From: Betaproteobacteria bacterium
Lineage (GTDB): Bacteria; Pseudomonadota; Gammaproteobacteria; Burkholderiales; Burkholderiaceae
Length of the DNA: 64,000 bases
NCBI GenBank assembly: GCA_947453825.1
Contig: CANGHN010000003.1
Span: forward strand, 36,848-100,847
Direction: 5' to 3'
Position numbers and translations under genes: made by a program. How positions within the stretch are numbered: the stretch's first letter is position 1; every line of letters begins with the position of its first letter. The notes below the pieces were generated by a model. It did not search any database and was not told the DNA's origin. It was given only the letters and a program-made list of their open reading frames with translations. Shown here in pieces: positions 8,204 through 17,840 of the stretch.

Positions 8204-8218
8204 TTACCCTAAAAATCC

Positions 8219-8240
8219 CATGTATTGGTCATGTATTGAT
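8219..8240 (+). repeat. Right-end tandem 11-bp repeats (candidate integrase arm sites)
   Basis: CATGTATTGGT (8219-8229) is followed by CATGTATTGAT (8230-8240). They share the ATGTATTG core with the left-end pair. They lie 16-37 bp upstream of the integrase start, so integrase binding here could also repress its own gene. The rest of 8241-8370 shows no other feature I can support. Confidence 0.6.
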
Positions 8241-8370
8241 TTTATATCAATTAAAGGGAATATCAAGGCATTCTAATGGTAGACTTCAAAGCCTTATATT
8301 TGTTGACTTCTGTAGATTTTACAAAGACTTAGGAATGATAATCAATGCTCAGAAATAGGCTGTTTTTCTT

Positions 8371-8418
<48 letters not shown>

Positions 8419-8634
8419 TATTGGAAGGCTTCTAGGTCAATTGGCTCGGAAGCTTTTTTGGTTTCCCCCCCCGAAAAAAGATCAGCAGGTCATCAAGAGG
8501 CTAGTCCCCCAGCCTTCACAGTGCTCGCAGAGTATTTACTTGAAAAAAACTCTACTTAAGATGATAAATTTTCAATATAAATGTTGTAAACAAAAAACAT
8601 AGGTAAATAACTGTTAAGCCTATACCATTTGTCC

Positions 8635-8976
8635 ATGCATAAATCTGGTCACCAATATCTCCAGTTCTCAAATGCCATCAGGGATATTAATAAATACTAC
8701 AAACTATATGACGCCAAAGAAGTCATGGTTCTGGAGGCGGTACTGGCTGCCCACTTTGATGACTCCCCATGCTCAGTTCTTGATTTAATCTTGCGTAAAG
8801 AAATCGCATCACAAGCCACTATCCACTCAATCTTAAAAAATTTGATCCATAAAAAATTGATTAAAGCTGAGGTATCCAAGATAGATGCCAGACGTAGAAA
8901 TATCATCCCTACTAAATTAAGCATTTCTTGGCTTGACGATAGTTTGGCAGCTCTAAAATCATACGCTAAAAAATAA
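8635..8976 (+). CDS. MarR-like winged-helix protein
   Basis: A 113-residue protein with a winged helix-turn-helix resembling MarR proteins: CSVLDLILRKEIASQATIHS as recognition segment, then NLIHKKLIKAEVSKIDARR as wing. The ATG at 8635 is preferred to an in-frame TTG at 8629. It is shorter than typical MarR (about 140 residues) and lacks part of the C-terminal dimerisation helix. It is the first host gene after attR and stands alone, with no obvious target beside it. The 216 bp between attR and this gene show only a weak terminator-like GAAGGCTTC stretch near 8424. Confidence 0.65.
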   Translation: MHKSGHQYLQFSNAIRDINKYYKLYDAKEVMVLEAVLAAHFDDSPCSVLDLILRKEIASQATIHSILKNLIHKKLIKAEVSKIDARRRNIIPTKLSISWLDDSLAALKSYAKK

Positions 8977-9013
8977 TTGGTTTGCACTTGCCGGTGAGCA
9001 AGGCCACTAGAAA

Positions 9014-9196
9014 CTATCTAGTCAATATTGGCAATATCTTTTTGCTACCATCTTTGTTTGTAATGTGAAGATCGTAGTCATCAACAATAGTCGCCTCCTG
9101 AAGTTCTGGCTCGTTGAACTCAAAAGCTAAGCCAAAGTCCTTATCCTCAACGAGGATATAGCCTGTTTCGGGATCGCAACGAGTAATTTCAAACAT
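9014..9196 (-). CDS. Small acidic hypothetical protein
   Basis: A 60-residue acidic protein starting MFEITRCDPETGYILVEDKD, with no recognised domain, signal peptide or membrane segment. It alternates beta-strand-like and acidic stretches. A purine-rich stretch (AAAGGCAAAAG) precedes the start at ribosome-site distance. It stands alone between the MarR-like gene and the glycine-zipper lipoprotein. Function unknown. Confidence 0.5.
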   Translation of the reverse strand: MFEITRCDPETGYILVEDKDFGLAFEFNEPELQEATIVDDYDLHITNKDGSKKILPILTR

Positions 9197-9300
9197 ATTT
9201 CTTTTGCCTTTTATTTATAGTATTTATATTCATTATGTATAATTAATTATATAAAGCAACTGTAATTTGTGCTTTAATCCGAACCCATTCAACAGGCAAT

Positions 9301-9326
9301 AAAAAACCCGATTTCTCGGGCTTTTT
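9301..9326. terminator. Bidirectional intrinsic terminator
   Basis: CCCGA (9307-9311), loop TTTC and TCGGG (9316-9320), flanked by an A-run on the left and a T-run on the right. It ends the leftward lipoprotein gene at 9348 and would also stop rightward transcripts. Confidence 0.85.
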
Positions 9327-9347
9327 AATTGAGAGGAGGCAGAAAAT

Positions 9348-9719
9348 CTAGTTGAGTACTTTGTAGCCTCTGCCACTTAAGCATTTTTTTACGACCGACT
9401 CTTGCGCTTGATTACCGGTAAATGCTCCGCCGGCACCACCAAGCACTGCGCCTGCTCCAGCTGCCTGAACAATACCAGTGGTGTTGGTTCCTGTTACCAA
9501 TCCCAATAGACCACCAACGATCGCGCCTGCTCCAGCACCTTTTGCAGCAGTGCTACCCATGCCAGACTCTTGTTGAGCAATCGTTTGACAATCCTTTAGA
9601 TCTTTTTCATAAGCAGCTTCATTGACACCCTTCATGTCAACAATGGGACGCACATCTGCGCCAGCACATCCAACCATAGCTATTACAGCCAATGAGCTCA
9701 AAACAAATAATTTATTCAT
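9348..9719 (-). CDS. Glycine-zipper outer-membrane lipoprotein
   Basis: A 123-residue predicted lipoprotein: signal peptide MNKLFVLSSLAVIAMVGCAG with the lipidated Cys in the VGC lipobox. The centre is two glycine-zipper blocks (GAGAGAIVGGLLGLVTG and GAGAVLGGAGGAFTG), as in the 17-kDa antigen/SlyB-like group. The ATG at 9719 is chosen because AGGGG lies 8 bp upstream and the signal peptide starts there. Such proteins sit in the outer membrane; their precise role is unclear. It is followed by a strong terminator. Confidence 0.8.
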   Translation of the reverse strand: MNKLFVLSSLAVIAMVGCAGADVRPIVDMKGVNEAAYEKDLKDCQTIAQQESGMGSTAAKGAGAGAIVGGLLGLVTGTNTTGIVQAAGAGAVLGGAGGAFTGNQAQESVVKKCLSGRGYKVLN

Positions 9720-9751
9720 TTTCATTACCCCTTTATTCATTTCGCTTCCAA

Positions 9752-12232
9752 TCAATCACCATTTCGATGCCATAAGCGTTTTATATCATGCCTCCAAAAG
9801 CGTGTCGAATTTTTACTATGGTTTTTAAACATCCAGATCTGCGCTCCAGTTTTCGGTGTTTGATAAAACGGAATATTCAAATCTTCGTAACGTGCCGTTA
9901 CAGTTGGATGTGGATGACCGTATCGGTTCCGATAACCATTCTGAGCAAACGACTGATCTGGCCTTAACTTTTTTAAGAGATCAATAGATGATGAAGTTTT
10001 ACTGCCATGATGTGGGGCCATCAAAATCAATTCTCTATTGCCAATCTGAGATAGTGCTACTTGATCTAAGCGCTCGATGATTTCTGTCTCGCCCTGTCTC
10101 TCAACATCGCCAGTTAACCATAATGAAGTATTTTGATTGCGAACCTCAAGTACACAACTCATTTCATTTGGTTTGCGGGAGTACTGGCCTTCAAAAAGGG
10201 TAGCCTCATGCGGGTGCCACACTATAAATTCCACCTGATCCCAAGTCCAGCTCTGCCCATATCGACAGGGCAAGCTTGGAATTTTTCTAGCCTGAAGATT
10301 TTGTAGTAAATCGTTATTACTAGGCAAGGAGCCCATCATCGAATCAAACTGTATTTGTTTTAATAAGCTTGCAGCCCCGCCAATGTGATCGCTATCGCTA
10401 TGACTAATCACCATACGATCAATTTGATTGATACCTTTGCCTCGAAGAAAGGGAAGAATCACTCTCTGACCAGCATCATCTTTTTTACCTTGAATAGGCC
10501 CCGTATCATAGAGTAATCTTTTATTGGCAGTCTCAATGAGTACCGCCGTACCCTGCCCGATATCTAACACGGTTGCCACAAACTCTCCAGCGATGAGATG
10601 GTTTTGCTGTAAATGCCTAGTTGATAAGAAAAATGGGGCAAGCAAACACAATGCTAAGCTACGCAGCCGCCAACTATTTTTTAGTGGGCCTGGCCGAATC
10701 GCATACACAATACCTATTCCAGAAAAGATCAGTACCCACCAGTCAGGCTGCCTTGACCAAACCACTGACCAAGTCCAGCTTGCCATCCAATCTAATACAG
10801 TCGCCAGAAATTCCATAGAGGCATGTGCGGGTAATAATAGCCATCGGCCAATAAACTCCGGCAATAAAGCACCAGCAATTGCTAATGGTGTAACGACATA
10901 ACTGACTAAAGGAATAGCAAAGGCATTGGCAAGGGGTGAAACGGTAGATATCTGATAAAACCAAAATAAGGTGAGTGGTAGCAGTGCAATAGTCACTACT
11001 GCCTGAACGCGGCAAGCTTCTTGAAGCGCTTGGATCAGTCGCCTATGCCAATGAACCTCTAATTCCTTACCGGTAGGTATACCTAACAGACCAGAGGAGT
11101 CGCCCATCGCAAACAAAATAGCTGCAACCGCCCCGAAAGATAACCAAAATCCTGGCGTATAAGGCGCCATAGGATCAATCAGCAAAACGAATGCTAATGC
11201 CCACCACCAAATATCAAATGATCTGGGGTTTCTGCCAGTCCATAAAGCAAATGCCACTACTCCAACCATATACATGGTTCTCTGTGCAGGTATCTGAAAG
11301 CCTGCAAGCCATGCATAAATAAACGCTGTGATGAAGCCAGCCATTGCTGCAACCTTGCTGACCGGCACTAGGAGTGGCCAAGTTCGACGTCGCCAAATCC
11401 AAGCGGCAATTGCTGCGACCACACCAGCCAACATCGTGACATGCAAGCCAGAAATAGAAATCAAATGCCCAATGCCAGTTGCGTTGAATACCCGCCAATC
11501 ATCTTGATCAATCGCGTTTTGATCTCCCATGACTAAAGCAATAAGCACTCCTCCATGAGGAGCATTGCTTGGCAACATTGCTCGAATCTTTTTACGTAAT
11601 TGCCAACGCGCTAACTCCATCCGTAATTCAAATTCAGTAAAGCCAATTTCTTTTGCTTGTAGCAGCTCGCCTGATCTGACTGATCCCGTAGCACCAAAGT
11701 CTTGATGAAAAGACCAGCGTTCGAAGTCAAATGTGTATGGATTCAAGGCGCCGTAAGGACGCTTTAACTTAACCTTCAATTTCCAGCGCTGCCCCGGAAT
11801 GACCTCTGGAATATCTTGAGGATTTCGCCAAGCAGGCTGCCAACTCAAATAGGCTCGCTGAGGGTGCTGATCTATCAACTCTCTGCCACTAGAGGTCTGC
11901 TCAATTGCAAAAGCAAACTTTGCCCCCAAATGATTAGCTTGTGGCAAGGCGGCAACTCGGCCGATAAGCGTTAACTCCCTGCCCTCTAATTCTGGGCTCA
12001 AAATATTGAGTAGCCGATTTTCTGCATAGTGGGCATTCCAAGAAAATCCTAAGATAAAGATAAATACAGCAATACCTATCCGCCTCCACAGACTAGCCTT
12101 TGGACTGAAGCAAACTACTGCCAGACACACTATGGCAATCGCCAAACTCATAGAAACCCAAGCATCTGGGATCTGCGGCAAAAAAAGTAGGAGTGATCCC
12201 CCGGCGATAAACGCCGTAATAGCTAAGCGCAA
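9752..12232 (-). CDS. comEC: ComEC/Rec2 DNA-uptake channel
   Basis: An 826-residue inner-membrane protein needed to carry single-stranded DNA into the cytoplasm during natural transformation. Domains in order: N-terminal helices with a DUF4131/OB-like periplasmic domain (about 30-200), the competence membrane domain with the conserved ISGLHVTML segment, and a C-terminal metallo-beta-lactamase domain with the HSDSDHIGG metal motif near residue 600. Full length for the Rec2 class. It starts 4 bp after the TatD-family gene and is probably cotranscribed with it. An intact gene suggests the organism can be competent. Confidence 0.95.
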   Translation of the reverse strand: MRLAITAFIAGGSLLLFLPQIPDAWVSMSLAIAIVCLAVVCFSPKASLWRRIGIAVFIFILGFSWNAHYAENRLLNILSPELEGRELTLIGRVAALPQANHLGAKFAFAIEQTSSGRELIDQHPQRAYLSWQPAWRNPQDIPEVIPGQRWKLKVKLKRPYGALNPYTFDFERWSFHQDFGATGSVRSGELLQAKEIGFTEFELRMELARWQLRKKIRAMLPSNAPHGGVLIALVMGDQNAIDQDDWRVFNATGIGHLISISGLHVTMLAGVVAAIAAWIWRRRTWPLLVPVSKVAAMAGFITAFIYAWLAGFQIPAQRTMYMVGVVAFALWTGRNPRSFDIWWWALAFVLLIDPMAPYTPGFWLSFGAVAAILFAMGDSSGLLGIPTGKELEVHWHRRLIQALQEACRVQAVVTIALLPLTLFWFYQISTVSPLANAFAIPLVSYVVTPLAIAGALLPEFIGRWLLLPAHASMEFLATVLDWMASWTWSVVWSRQPDWWVLIFSGIGIVYAIRPGPLKNSWRLRSLALCLLAPFFLSTRHLQQNHLIAGEFVATVLDIGQGTAVLIETANKRLLYDTGPIQGKKDDAGQRVILPFLRGKGINQIDRMVISHSDSDHIGGAASLLKQIQFDSMMGSLPSNNDLLQNLQARKIPSLPCRYGQSWTWDQVEFIVWHPHEATLFEGQYSRKPNEMSCVLEVRNQNTSLWLTGDVERQGETEIIERLDQVALSQIGNRELILMAPHHGSKTSSSIDLLKKLRPDQSFAQNGYRNRYGHPHPTVTARYEDLNIPFYQTPKTGAQIWMFKNHSKNSTRFWRHDIKRLWHRNGD

Positions 12233-12236
12233 AAGC

Positions 12237-13073
12237 TTAAGGCGCTAAATGAGGATGGGGTAAATCAGCGCAAAGCACTGACCAACGAGGTAATACTTGC
12301 ATAGCATTACGCCAGACTGCTTGAGAAAACTCAATGTCGTTTACCCCCCGAATGGATGCCAAAACTTGCGCAATACGAGGAAGAAAAGCTGGCTCATTAA
12401 AGCGAATACCTTCATCCTTCAACCATGCTGGTGGAATATCGGGTGCATCAGTCTCGGTAACAATGCTATCGATTGGCAACTCACTTAACAATCTACGAAT
12501 TTGCAAGGCGCGCTCATAAGTAGCGGCTCCACCAAATCCTAACTTAAATCCTAATTCGATAAATTGCTCAGCCTGTTGGAAGCTGCCATTAAATGCATGT
12601 GCAATACCACCGGGTAGCTTGCGACGACGCAAAGCTTTCAGGATGGCGTCTTGAGAACGCCTGACATGCAAGATCACAGGCAATTGGTATTGCGCAGCTA
12701 AATCTAACTGTGCATGAAAAAAATATTCTTGCCGGCGAGGATCTAAGCCCTCAACAAAGTAATCCAATCCAATCTCGCCAATACCCACAAAACGAGGATC
12801 CGTCAGTGATTGCAAAATTTGCTGCTCCAAAATTGCAATATCCGCTTCTTGAGCTTGATTACTGTATAAGGGGTGGATACCTAATGTGTAAACCAAGCCT
12901 GGAATCTGCTGCCCATATTGATTAGCAATATTGCGCACCTGCTGACAATCGGCAGCCTTTACTGAAGGCAGCAAAATAGCTCGCACATTTTTTTCTAATG
13001 CAGCATCAATAATGGCTGGCAGAGTAGATGCAAATTCGGAGGCATCTAAATGGCAATGAGTATCTATCCACAT
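12237..13073 (-). CDS. TatD-family metal-dependent hydrolase
   Basis: A 278-residue amidohydrolase-fold protein of the TatD DNase/YcfH group. Metal ligands are visible: His-x-His in MWIDTHCHLDA at the N-terminus, Glu in GIGEIGLDY, His in LHVRRS and Asp in TETDAPDIPP. The ATG at 13073 places the typical family start at residue 1; an upstream GTG (13109) would overlap lolD. Family members are 3'-5' DNA exonucleases or act on D-amino-acid or peptide substrates, so the exact role is open. It sits between lolD and comEC in one leftward unit. Confidence 0.9.
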   Translation of the reverse strand: MWIDTHCHLDASEFASTLPAIIDAALEKNVRAILLPSVKAADCQQVRNIANQYGQQIPGLVYTLGIHPLYSNQAQEADIAILEQQILQSLTDPRFVGIGEIGLDYFVEGLDPRRQEYFFHAQLDLAAQYQLPVILHVRRSQDAILKALRRRKLPGGIAHAFNGSFQQAEQFIELGFKLGFGGAATYERALQIRRLLSELPIDSIVTETDAPDIPPAWLKDEGIRFNEPAFLPRIAQVLASIRGVNDIEFSQAVWRNAMQVLPRWSVLCADLPHPHLAP

Positions 13074-13080
13074 TGGATGC

Positions 13081-13767
13081 TTACCGTGAGAATGTATTGA
13101 GTACTCCACGCTCTAAATGCAAGATACGATCACAACGTTTAGCACGTACTGGATCATGTGTCACGATTACAAAAGCAGTCTTTTGTTCTAGAGCAATATC
13201 TAACATCAAGTCAAATACACTATCAGCAGTCTCTGTATCTAAATTACCAGTAGGCTCATCTGCTAATACGCAGGCAGGATTACCAACCAAGGCTCTAGCT
13301 ACTGCGACACGTTGACGCTCCCCACCAGACAACTCGCCTGGGGTATGCAGTTCACGGGCAGCCAAACCAACTGCTTTGAGCATTTTGCTGGCACGCTCCA
13401 TTGACTCATCATTGCTCATGCCACGAATGCGCAAAGGTAAGGCGACGTTCTCGACGGCACTAAATTCATCCAAGAGATGGTGGAACTGATAAATAAATCC
13501 CAAACTTTGATTACGTAACTGATCTAATTTACTAGTCGACAAGCTGCTCAAGTTAGAACCGGCTAGCATGACTGAGCCAGAACTTGGAGAATCTAAGCCC
13601 CCTAAAAGATGCAGTAAGGTACTTTTACCAGAGCCTGAAGAGCCCACAATCGCCACCTTCTCTGAAGTCATCACGTCAAGATCGACTGACTTGAGTACTT
13701 CTACAGCGGTCATACCTTGGCCATAAGTCTTTGCTAAACCTCGAGCAGACAGTACTAAATTACTCAT
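13081..13767 (-). CDS. lolD: LolD, ATPase of the lipoprotein-releasing system
   Basis: A 228-residue ABC ATPase that powers release of outer-membrane lipoproteins from the inner membrane to LolA. Walker A GSSGSGKS lies at residues 42-49, the signature is [15 protein letters not shown], and Walker B is [12 protein letters not shown]. The Q-loop context and size match LolD/MacB-type ATPases. Its start overlaps the end of the permease gene by 8 bp, as expected for a two-gene lol unit. Confidence 0.95.
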   Translation of the reverse strand: MSNLVLSARGLAKTYGQGMTAVEVLKSVDLDVMTSEKVAIVGSSGSGKSTLLHLLGGLDSPSSGSVMLAGSNLSSLSTSKLDQLRNQSLGFIYQFHHLLDEFSAVENVALPLRIRGMSNDESMERASKMLKAVGLAARELHTPGELSGGERQRVAVARALVGNPACVLADEPTGNLDTETADSVFDLMLDIALEQKTAFVIVTHDPVRAKRCDRILHLERGVLNTFSR

Positions 13768-15022
13768 ATCGTAGCGCCTCCGCAGGCTGCACTTTAGCGG
13801 CGCGCCGACTTGGGTAGAGAGTGGCTAATACTGAAAGCCCAAAAGCCATCAAGCCTACTGTTAGCACATCACTTGCCCGAACATCAGAGGGTAATTCACT
13901 AATGAAATAGACTTCGCGAGGCAAAAACTGAACACGAAATATCGCCTCAATTACTGGAACAATTACATCAATATTGAGAGCAATTAATAAACCAAGCACT
14001 ACTCCTGCTAGCGAACCAAGCAGACCTATAGCCAAGCCTTGAATTAAGAAGATGCGCTGAATTAATCCTGGACTTGCACCCATCGTTCGTAAGATCGCAA
14101 TATCAGCCTGTTTCTCATTGACTGTCATCACCAATGTAGAAACTAAGTTAAAAGCAGCTACTGCAATAATCAAGGTCAAAATGATGAACATCATTTTCTT
14201 TTCGGTCTGAACTGCAGCAAACCAATTACGATTTGAGCGTGACCAGTCAGTAACCCATAATGCTTGCGGCACAATCGTGGCTAACTCATTAGCAACCTCG
14301 GGAGCACGCTGCATATCATCTACCTTGACTCGCAGCCCTGATGGATCATGAAGGCGCAATAATGCTGCGGCGTCTTTCCAATGCATGATGGCCAAAGAAC
14401 TGTCGTACTCATAATGACCGCTATCTACAATGCCAACGACTTGAAGTGTCCGCATACGAGGCATTGCACCAGCTGGAGTGAGATCGCTCTCAGGCACAAT
14501 TAAATTAATACGGTCGCCTACATGCGCACCTACTATTGCGGCAAGTTGAGCACCCAATGCAACCCCAAAACTACCGGGCTTAAGATCATCAATACTGCCC
14601 GAAACAAATTGTTTTGGTAGGTCAGAAACCTTTCCTTCTTCGCTAGGCAAAATGCCACGAATCGCAACTCCACGCATCATGTTTTCACGGCTTAATAAAC
14701 CTTGCGAGCTGACCATCGGAGCAACCCCGATTACATGGGGTTGTGCAGCAACTTTAAGGGATAAAGGCTCCCAATCTGTCAAGCCATCAGATGCGGTAAT
14801 TTCTACGTGGGAGAGAACCGACAACATACGGTCACGCACTTCCTTCTGGAAACCATTCATGACCGATAAAACCACAATCAAGGAAGCAACCCCAAGGGCA
14901 ATGCCTGCGGTTGAGATTCCGGAGATAAAAGAAAGAAAGCCATCACGCTTTCCAACCGTCTTGCGACGCTTAGAACGGGTGTAGCGCAGGCCAATTTCTA
15001 GCTCAATAGGAAGTCTCAACAT
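13760..15022 (-). CDS. lolC: LolC/LolE-type lipoprotein-releasing permease
   Basis: A 420-residue inner-membrane protein with one N-terminal helix (residues 30-55), a large periplasmic domain and three C-terminal helices of the FtsX type. It begins [18 protein letters not shown], typical of LolC/E. Only one permease gene is present beside lolD, so a hybrid LolC/E (LolF-like) homodimer arrangement is likely. It is divergent from the 15069 gene with 46 bp between. Confidence 0.93.
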   Translation of the reverse strand: MLRLPIELEIGLRYTRSKRRKTVGKRDGFLSFISGISTAGIALGVASLIVVLSVMNGFQKEVRDRMLSVLSHVEITASDGLTDWEPLSLKVAAQPHVIGVAPMVSSQGLLSRENMMRGVAIRGILPSEEGKVSDLPKQFVSGSIDDLKPGSFGVALGAQLAAIVGAHVGDRINLIVPESDLTPAGAMPRMRTLQVVGIVDSGHYEYDSSLAIMHWKDAAALLRLHDPSGLRVKVDDMQRAPEVANELATIVPQALWVTDWSRSNRNWFAAVQTEKKMMFIILTLIIAVAAFNLVSTLVMTVNEKQADIAILRTMGASPGLIQRIFLIQGLAIGLLGSLAGVVLGLLIALNIDVIVPVIEAIFRVQFLPREVYFISELPSDVRASDVLTVGLMAFGLSVLATLYPSRRAAKVQPAEALRYE

Positions 15023-15068
15023 AGCGACAGTTTAGACAATCGCAAGGGCAAACTGATGGATTATCTAA

Positions 15069-16046
15069 ATGCCACCTAAAATCAGGGGAATGACTGCTAA
15101 TTTGATCTCTCCAAAAGGCTCCATGCGCCGCTTTACCCTAATGCTTTCGGGGGAGGATGCCCTGGAAGGCCATACAAACAGCACCTCCCCACCTATGGGA
15201 CTGCCGCATGAGCGTTTTCTATTAGGCGAGCAAGTTCCCCTAGCCCCAGTTTTGCTCCTTGGCCAATCTTCCCAAGCAGTGAACCCGGCCCAAATGATTG
15301 CTTGTTTACAGCCCGTTCATTTACACGCCACACGAGATCATCTCATCTTGATGAGTCAAAATCAGATTGATTTGACAGAAGATGAATCGAATCAGCTTCT
15401 CAAGACGGTCCTTCCTTTTATTGAGGAAGATTTTCAGTCAACTGTTTTATACCAAGGTCACTATGCTTGGTTCATTCCAGCGGGCCCATTTACTAGCTTA
15501 GCTAGCCATAGCATTGATCAAGCACATGGTCGCAATATTGATTGGTGGATGCCACGAGACACTCATGATGAAGGAGTCGCGAAACGTTGGCGCAAACTTC
15601 AAAATGAAATACAAATGCTTTGGCATATTAACCCTATCAATGAAGCGCGTGCGCTGCACGGCTTGCCTAGTGTTAATTCCTTGTGGATCAGCGGCATTGG
15701 CAAACTCAATGATGTGACTAGCCCTTCAGCCCTAAAAGAATCAAATCATCTATATGGCTCTCACCCAATACTTGCAGGCTTAGCAAAGCTATTCAATATT
15801 CCTTACAGCCAGGAGCTGAATATCTCCGCATTAGCCGGATCTTTTGCCTGGCTCGATGAGGCCGAAGGTTTCTGGTCACAAGTAAGTCAAGCCTTGATCA
15901 ATAAAGAGTTAGATGAATTGCTGGTCATCGATTTTCCTCAAGGACTTGTTCGCGAACGTATCTTCACAGCAAAAGATCTGCACCATAAATCCTGGGCCTT
16001 CTGGAAAAAAGCAGAAGCTCTGACCTGGAAGGACTTGATTCGCTGA
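15069..16046 (+). CDS. Conserved hypothetical protein upstream of recJ
   Basis: A 325-residue soluble protein. It contains WWMPRDTHDEGVAKRWRKLQ and NSLWISGIGKL, a pattern I recall from betaproteobacterial proteins beside recJ that are sometimes annotated as phosphoglycerate mutase-like. I cannot confirm an enzymatic site, so I give no function. Its stop overlaps the recJ start by one base (TGATG), so the two are translationally linked. The ATG at 15090 is an alternative start. Confidence 0.8.
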   Translation: MPPKIRGMTANLISPKGSMRRFTLMLSGEDALEGHTNSTSPPMGLPHERFLLGEQVPLAPVLLLGQSSQAVNPAQMIACLQPVHLHATRDHLILMSQNQIDLTEDESNQLLKTVLPFIEEDFQSTVLYQGHYAWFIPAGPFTSLASHSIDQAHGRNIDWWMPRDTHDEGVAKRWRKLQNEIQMLWHINPINEARALHGLPSVNSLWISGIGKLNDVTSPSALKESNHLYGSHPILAGLAKLFNIPYSQELNISALAGSFAWLDEAEGFWSQVSQALINKELDELLVIDFPQGLVRERIFTAKDLHHKSWAFWKKAEALTWKDLIR

Positions 16047-17806
16047 TGGGTCTTTTTTCTCAACGCCCTCATTCAGAGCGCACTGTTAACTGGTTACAGC
16101 AAAGTGGCTTACATCCTTTGCTAGCTAGGCTATATGCTGCCCGCGGCCTAGAATCGCCAAATGAGCTCTCCTTAGATTTAAAGCAATTAATCTCACCTGC
16201 GGATTTGAAAAATTGTCTTAGTACTGCCACACTACTCGCAGATATTCTAGAAAAGAACGAGTCTATACTGATCGTTGCAGACTATGACTGTGATGGCGCT
16301 ACTGCCTGTGCTGTGGGCTTGCGGGGCTTGCGGATGTTAGGCGGCCCAGAAACTCCGATTCAGTTTCTTGTTCCTAATCGTTTTACGATGGGTTATGGCC
16401 TCACACCAGAAGTTGTGGAACTAGCAGCACAACAACAGCCAAAACCAAAATACCTCATTACCGTTGATAACGGGATTGCCAGTGAAGCAGGTGTAGAGCG
16501 CGCTCTTGAGCTTGGCATGGAAGTGATTGTGACTGATCATCACTTACCCGGGGATCGACTACCAAAAGCAAAAGCAATCGTAAACCCCAATCAACCAGGA
16601 TGCGCTTTTCCCAGCAAAGCACTAGCTGGTGTCGGTGTGATGTTTTATGTATTGGTTGCATTACGCGCAGAACTGCGTAAGCGTGGCAAATTTACCAATG
16701 AAACTCAACCTAAGTTAGAAAACTTATTAGACTTGGTTGCACTTGGTACCGTAGCCGATGTTGCTCAACTAGACCGTAATAATCGGGTATTAGTTTCTAA
16801 TGGACTCAAACGTATTCGTGCCGGCATCTCTCAAGCAGGTATTCAAGCACTGTTTCAGGCAGCTACTCGCGATCCTCGCAAGGCGAACACCTTTGATCTT
16901 GGCTTTGCCATTGGCCCCAGACTGAATGCGGCGGGACGTTTGGCAGACATGACTTTAGGCATTCGTCTATTGCTGACTGACAACACCGATGAAGCCATGA
17001 CCTTGGCGTATGAGCTCGACCGCATCAATCGCGAAAGACGCGTCATTGAAATCGGTATGCAAGAAGCGGCTCTAGCCCATCTTGCAGAAGATCAATTAGC
17101 TGGAACTATGTCACAACGCAATAGTATTTGCCTTTGGAATTCAGAGTGGCACCAGGGTGTTGTTGGTATTGTGGCCTCAAGATTAAAAGAACGTTTCAAT
17201 CGTCCTGCTATTGTTTTTGCCCCTGCCGATGGTAATAGTGGCGAAGAGTTACGGGGCTCTGGCCGCTCATTAACAGGCTTTCATCTTCGAGATGCACTAG
17301 ATTTAGTTTCTAAACGTGAGCCTGGCCTGATTCTGAAATTTGGCGGCCATGCCATGGCTGCAGGCTTAACGATTCATAAAAATGATTTCGAGCGTTTTGA
17401 TGCCTGCTTTCAACAAGTGGCTAGTGAACTATTAAATGATGAATTATTAGAGCGTCGCCATCTTCATGATGGTGCGCTGGAAGCGAGTGAGTTCACCCCT
17501 GAAATTGGCGATTTACTTGCCGAAGAAATCTGGGGACAAGGCTTTCCTCAGCCTGTTTTTTATGGGGAGTTTGAGGTAACTCAACAAAGCCTCATGAAAG
17601 AAAAACATCTGCGCCTGATGCTACGCCCCCTAGGAACTGCTCATGGCAAACCTGCAGATAAACCCTTAACTGCAGTCTGGTTCAACCGCACCCAAAGCCT
17701 GCCAGCTAAAGCCAAATTAGCCTATCGCCTAGTAACCGACCGCTACCAAGGGCAGGCCCGGGTTCAACTCATGATTGAGGCTCACGACGAGAACCCTGGG
17801 AGCTAA
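16046..17806 (+). CDS. recJ: RecJ single-strand DNA exonuclease
   Basis: A 586-residue 5'-3' exonuclease acting on single-stranded DNA in recombination and mismatch or base-excision repair. DHH-family motifs are visible: [13 protein letters not shown] (motif I), VTDHHLPG (the DHH motif), [13 protein letters not shown] [10 protein letters not shown], and the DHHA1 motif [11 protein letters not shown], followed by the C-terminal OB domain. Length matches the family. It is coupled to the upstream hypothetical gene by a one-base overlap, and prfB follows 34 bp later. Confidence 0.96.
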   Translation: MGLFSQRPHSERTVNWLQQSGLHPLLARLYAARGLESPNELSLDLKQLISPADLKNCLSTATLLADILEKNESILIVADYDCDGATACAVGLRGLRMLGGPETPIQFLVPNRFTMGYGLTPEVVELAAQQQPKPKYLITVDNGIASEAGVERALELGMEVIVTDHHLPGDRLPKAKAIVNPNQPGCAFPSKALAGVGVMFYVLVALRAELRKRGKFTNETQPKLENLLDLVALGTVADVAQLDRNNRVLVSNGLKRIRAGISQAGIQALFQAATRDPRKANTFDLGFAIGPRLNAAGRLADMTLGIRLLLTDNTDEAMTLAYELDRINRERRVIEIGMQEAALAHLAEDQLAGTMSQRNSICLWNSEWHQGVVGIVASRLKERFNRPAIVFAPADGNSGEELRGSGRSLTGFHLRDALDLVSKREPGLILKFGGHAMAAGLTIHKNDFERFDACFQQVASELLNDELLERRHLHDGALEASEFTPEIGDLLAEEIWGQGFPQPVFYGEFEVTQQSLMKEKHLRLMLRPLGTAHGKPADKPLTAVWFNRTQSLPAKAKLAYRLVTDRYQGQARVQLMIEAHDENPGS

Positions 17807-17840
17807 AGGGTAAGGGCAATAACCCCCTTATAATTAGGGG

